Assembly: GCF_013372625.1 (NCBI RefSeq) | Contig: NZ_JABXFD010000407.1 | Location: 1 to 41,969, forward strand | Reading direction: 5' to 3' | DNA length: 41,969 nucleotides | From: Actinomadura sp. BRA 177 | GTDB taxonomy: Bacteria; Actinomycetota; Actinomycetes; Streptosporangiales; Streptosporangiaceae | Part shown: positions 40,239 to 41,969 of the stretch, in pieces | Numbering within the stretch: position 1 is the first letter of the stretch | Layout: every line of letters begins with the position of its first letter | Position numbers and translations under genes: made by a program | Notes under the pieces: generated by a model | The model's database searches: none | The model's input: only the letters and a program-made list of their open reading frames with translations | Told to the model about the DNA's origin: nothing

Positions 40239-41202
40239 GGCCGTATCGCTCCTCGGCACGGTAGAAGAACATGAATCCGCCGACCAGCATCACCGCGGCC
40301 CAGAGCAGGGCGTACAGCCACAACTGGCCCGTCGAGTGTATTCCCAGGTCGTTCTCGACATGATCGCGGTATTCCCCGAGGAGGACGTGCCGGCTCAGCT
40401 CGACGTACACGTACGCCGGGTTGGCCTTCAGCAGCTCGCCCAGGATCGGGTACTCGGCGAGCTTCGAACCCGGCTTCATCAGCGACGGCAGGCTGAAGAT
40501 GACGCCGGACATGTAGAGCCACGTCCGCATGACGAACGGCAGGAGCTGGGTGATGTCGCGGTTGAACGCGCCCAGCCGCGCCATCACCATGCTGATGCCG
40601 ACGTTGAACATCAGCTGCAGCGCCACCACGGGGACGAACAGCAGCATGTTGAAGGTGAGCGGCTCGCCGAACGCGAACACGATCGCGAACAGCACGACGA
40701 GGGCCAGCAGCAGCTGCTGGAACTCGACGATCGCGATCGCGAGCGGCAGCGTCGCCCGGGGGAAGTGCAGCGCCCGGATCAGCGACAGGTTGTTGCCGAC
40801 CGACTTGGCGCCGGACGTGACGGACCGCTGCGTGAAGCCGAAGAGGAAGACGCCGGTCACCAGGAACGGAATGAAGTCCGGTACCCCGCGGCTGGTGTTC
40901 AGCAGCAGGCCGAAGATCAGGTAGTACACCGCCGCGTTGAGCAGCGGGGTCAGCAGCTGCCAGACCTGCCCGAGCCGCGAGTCGGTGTACATCGAGATGT
41001 TCTTGGCGGATGCGAACGCCCAGATGAAGTTCCGGCGAGCCCACACATCCTGGATGTACTTGCGCAGCGGGGGGCGCGCAGCGCTCTGCCTCAGCCCGTG
41101 TCGTGCGGCGTAGTCGGCCAGGGTCTCGTTCACGTGAAGAGGCTCCGCGATCGTGTCGACCGACTCGCCACCCGGGGAACCGAGCCGTTCCGGGTGACTC
41201 AT
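40231..41202 (-). CDS. Polysaccharide/teichoic acid export ABC permease (Wzm/TagG type)
   Basis: A 323-residue ABC-2 type permease with an N-terminal cytosolic segment (about 1-65), then six helices. FAFGEPLTFNMLLFVPVVAL, LMFNVGISMVMARLGAFNRD and FVMRTWLYMSGVIFSLPSLM are typical. DSRLGQVWQLLTPLLNAAVY is the recognisable beginning of the family's membrane domain. It pairs with the ATPase overlapping downstream. No glycosyltransferase is in the window. In actinobacteria such pairs often export arabinogalactan or wall polymers, which is inferred. Confidence 0.92.
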   Translation of the reverse strand: MSHPERLGSPGGESVDTIAEPLHVNETLADYAARHGLRQSAARPPLRKYIQDVWARRNFIWAFASAKNISMYTDSRLGQVWQLLTPLLNAAVYYLIFGLLLNTSRGVPDFIPFLVTGVFLFGFTQRSVTSGAKSVGNNLSLIRALHFPRATLPLAIAIVEFQQLLLALVVLFAIVFAFGEPLTFNMLLFVPVVALQLMFNVGISMVMARLGAFNRDITQLLPFVMRTWLYMSGVIFSLPSLMKPGSKLAEYPILGELLKANPAYVYVELSRHVLLGEYRDHVENDLGIHSTGQLWLYALLWAAVMLVGGFMFFYRAEERYGRG

Positions 41203-41312
41203 GTCGCGAAGCCTATTGCAGTCGATGAGTCGAGAGTGACGTTCGCCCGCATGTGACCCCCGATTTGAGATCTTTACGGAATCATGTCGGCGCCCCTGGG
41301 GATACCCCGGAC

Positions 41313-41969
41313 ATGCGGGTCAATCACTCACGGAGCAGCACCGCGTCGTCACGGTTCGCCATCCGGCGTCGTCAAGAGCCGGTCCCGGCGCCCAGGTCCC
41401 GGGTGCTGCGCAGGCTCGGGCGGGCCGACCGGTGGGCGTTCGACCGGGTGGCGGCGGCGCGGCTGCGCGGGCTGGAGTACGTCCTGCCGAGGCTGTCGCG
41501 GTTCGCCGACCACGGTGTGCTCTGGTTCACATCGGCGGGCGTGATGGGGCTCACCGGACGGGCCCGGCTGCGGCGCGCGGCGCTGCGCGGCTCGATCGCG
41601 ATCGCGGTGGCGAGCCCGGCCGTGAACATCATCGGCAAGCAGGCGTTCCGCCGCAAACGGCCCGTGGTGGACCTGGTGCCGCCGATCCGGATCCGCTGGA
41701 AGCTGCCCACCTCGCACGCGTTCCCGTCCGGGCACTCGGCGTCCGCCGCGGCCTTCGCGGCCGGTGTCGCGCTGGAGGCGCCGCGCCGGGTGGCGGTCCC
41801 GGTCGCGGCGACGGCCGCCGCGGTGGCGTTCTCCCGCGTCTACACCGGCGCCCACTACCCGGGCGACGTCCTCGCCGGGCTCGGCATCGGCGCGCTCGCG
41901 GGCCTGTCCCTTTTACACCTCCGACGCTGCCGACGAAGCAGAAAGAGGAACACACCGGCGCCCGCGCAC
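41313..41969 (+). CDS. PAP2 phosphatase, probable bifunctional PAP2/diacylglycerol kinase (3' partial)
   Basis: A frame of 219 codons that remains open at the window end. The PAP2 motifs are present in order: KQAFRRKRP (K-x6-RP), FPSGHSA and SRVYTGAHYPGDVLAG. Before them come the family start, DRWAFDRVAAARLRGLEYVL, and DHGVLWFTSAG. PAP2 enzymes dephosphorylate lipid or isoprenoid phosphates at the membrane. This N-terminal pattern is usual for the actinobacterial PAP2/DAGK fusion family, whose kinase half would lie beyond the window. The ATG at 41313 has no strong ribosome-binding site. It diverges from the export permease gene across 110 bp. Confidence 0.85.
   Translation, partial: MRVNHSRSSTASSRFAIRRRQEPVPAPRSRVLRRLGRADRWAFDRVAAARLRGLEYVLPRLSRFADHGVLWFTSAGVMGLTGRARLRRAALRGSIAIAVASPAVNIIGKQAFRRKRPVVDLVPPIRIRWKLPTSHAFPSGHSASAAAFAAGVALEAPRRVAVPVAATAAAVAFSRVYTGAHYPGDVLAGLGIGALAGLSLLHLRRCRRSRKRNTPAPAH

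Noticed and set aside
39432..41202. Part of a natural-product gene cluster
   Set aside because: The export ABC pair has SSGM-type ATPase and Wzm-like permease features of polymer export, and no biosynthetic synthase is in the window.

Overview
The window is GC-rich DNA with strongly GC-biased third codon positions and many GTG starts. It carries the gene set of a differentiating actinomycete: XRE-DUF5753/DUF397 pairs, an RsbW-like ATPase, a BldC-type domain, a SigE-family sigma factor and a probable F420-dependent luciferase-like oxidoreductase. A Streptosporangiales organism such as Actinomadura is my best guess, from gene content alone. I see no tRNA, rRNA, CRISPR, complete insertion sequence or prophage, and no replication origin.

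Layout. 1-4.4 kb: the end of a LuxR-type gene that starts inside a perfect inverted repeat, a methyltransferase, and a long acyl-CoA dehydrogenase divergent from an IclR regulator. 4.4-6.7 kb: a small membrane protein, a poorly coding stretch, and a secreted Ig-like protein closed by a strong terminator. 6.7-9.05 kb: a three-gene operon (RibD-like reductase, alpha/beta hydrolase, DUF4287) divergent from an HxlR-type regulator. 9.16-12.6 kb: a decay zone, in which a GntR/ABC-ATPase/ABC-permease operon has every gene broken and a membrane-anchored esterase gene carries a one-base frameshift; an intact DUF2255 gene lies between them.

12.8-19.3 kb is a regulatory cluster and the most interesting part. 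A WhiJ-like XRE regulator with its DUF397 partner and a third small protein face a divergent gene that fuses an RsbW-like ATPase to a BldC-like DNA-binding domain. That fusion gene has a good internal ribosome-binding site and in-frame GTG exactly where a free BldC-sized protein would begin. Two small proteins, a DUF4236-TerD fusion protein and a sigma factor with a membrane partner follow.

19.3-24.7 kb: deoxyribose-phosphate aldolase, an aldehyde dehydrogenase and a catalytically empty half-dehydrogenase (a split ALDH16-like arrangement), then a histone H1-like protein whose ribosome-binding site lies in a hairpin, DUF2630, and a luciferase-like oxidoreductase. 24.7-30.3 kb: argS and plsX, then a four-gene overlapping operon (DUF998 membrane protein, hydrolase, lipoprotein, anchored DUF4333-like protein). 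30.7-34.9 kb: an atypical KamA-type radical SAM enzyme, an MFS exporter divergent from an ArsR-type repressor over a clean palindrome, and a PEBP-family protein. 34.9-39.2 kb: a complete carbohydrate ABC importer. 39.4-41.2 kb: a polysaccharide-export ABC pair (Wzm/Wzt type). The window ends inside a PAP2 phosphatase gene, probably the bifunctional PAP2/diacylglycerol kinase type.

All assignments come from reading translated sequence and motifs by eye. No database search was run.
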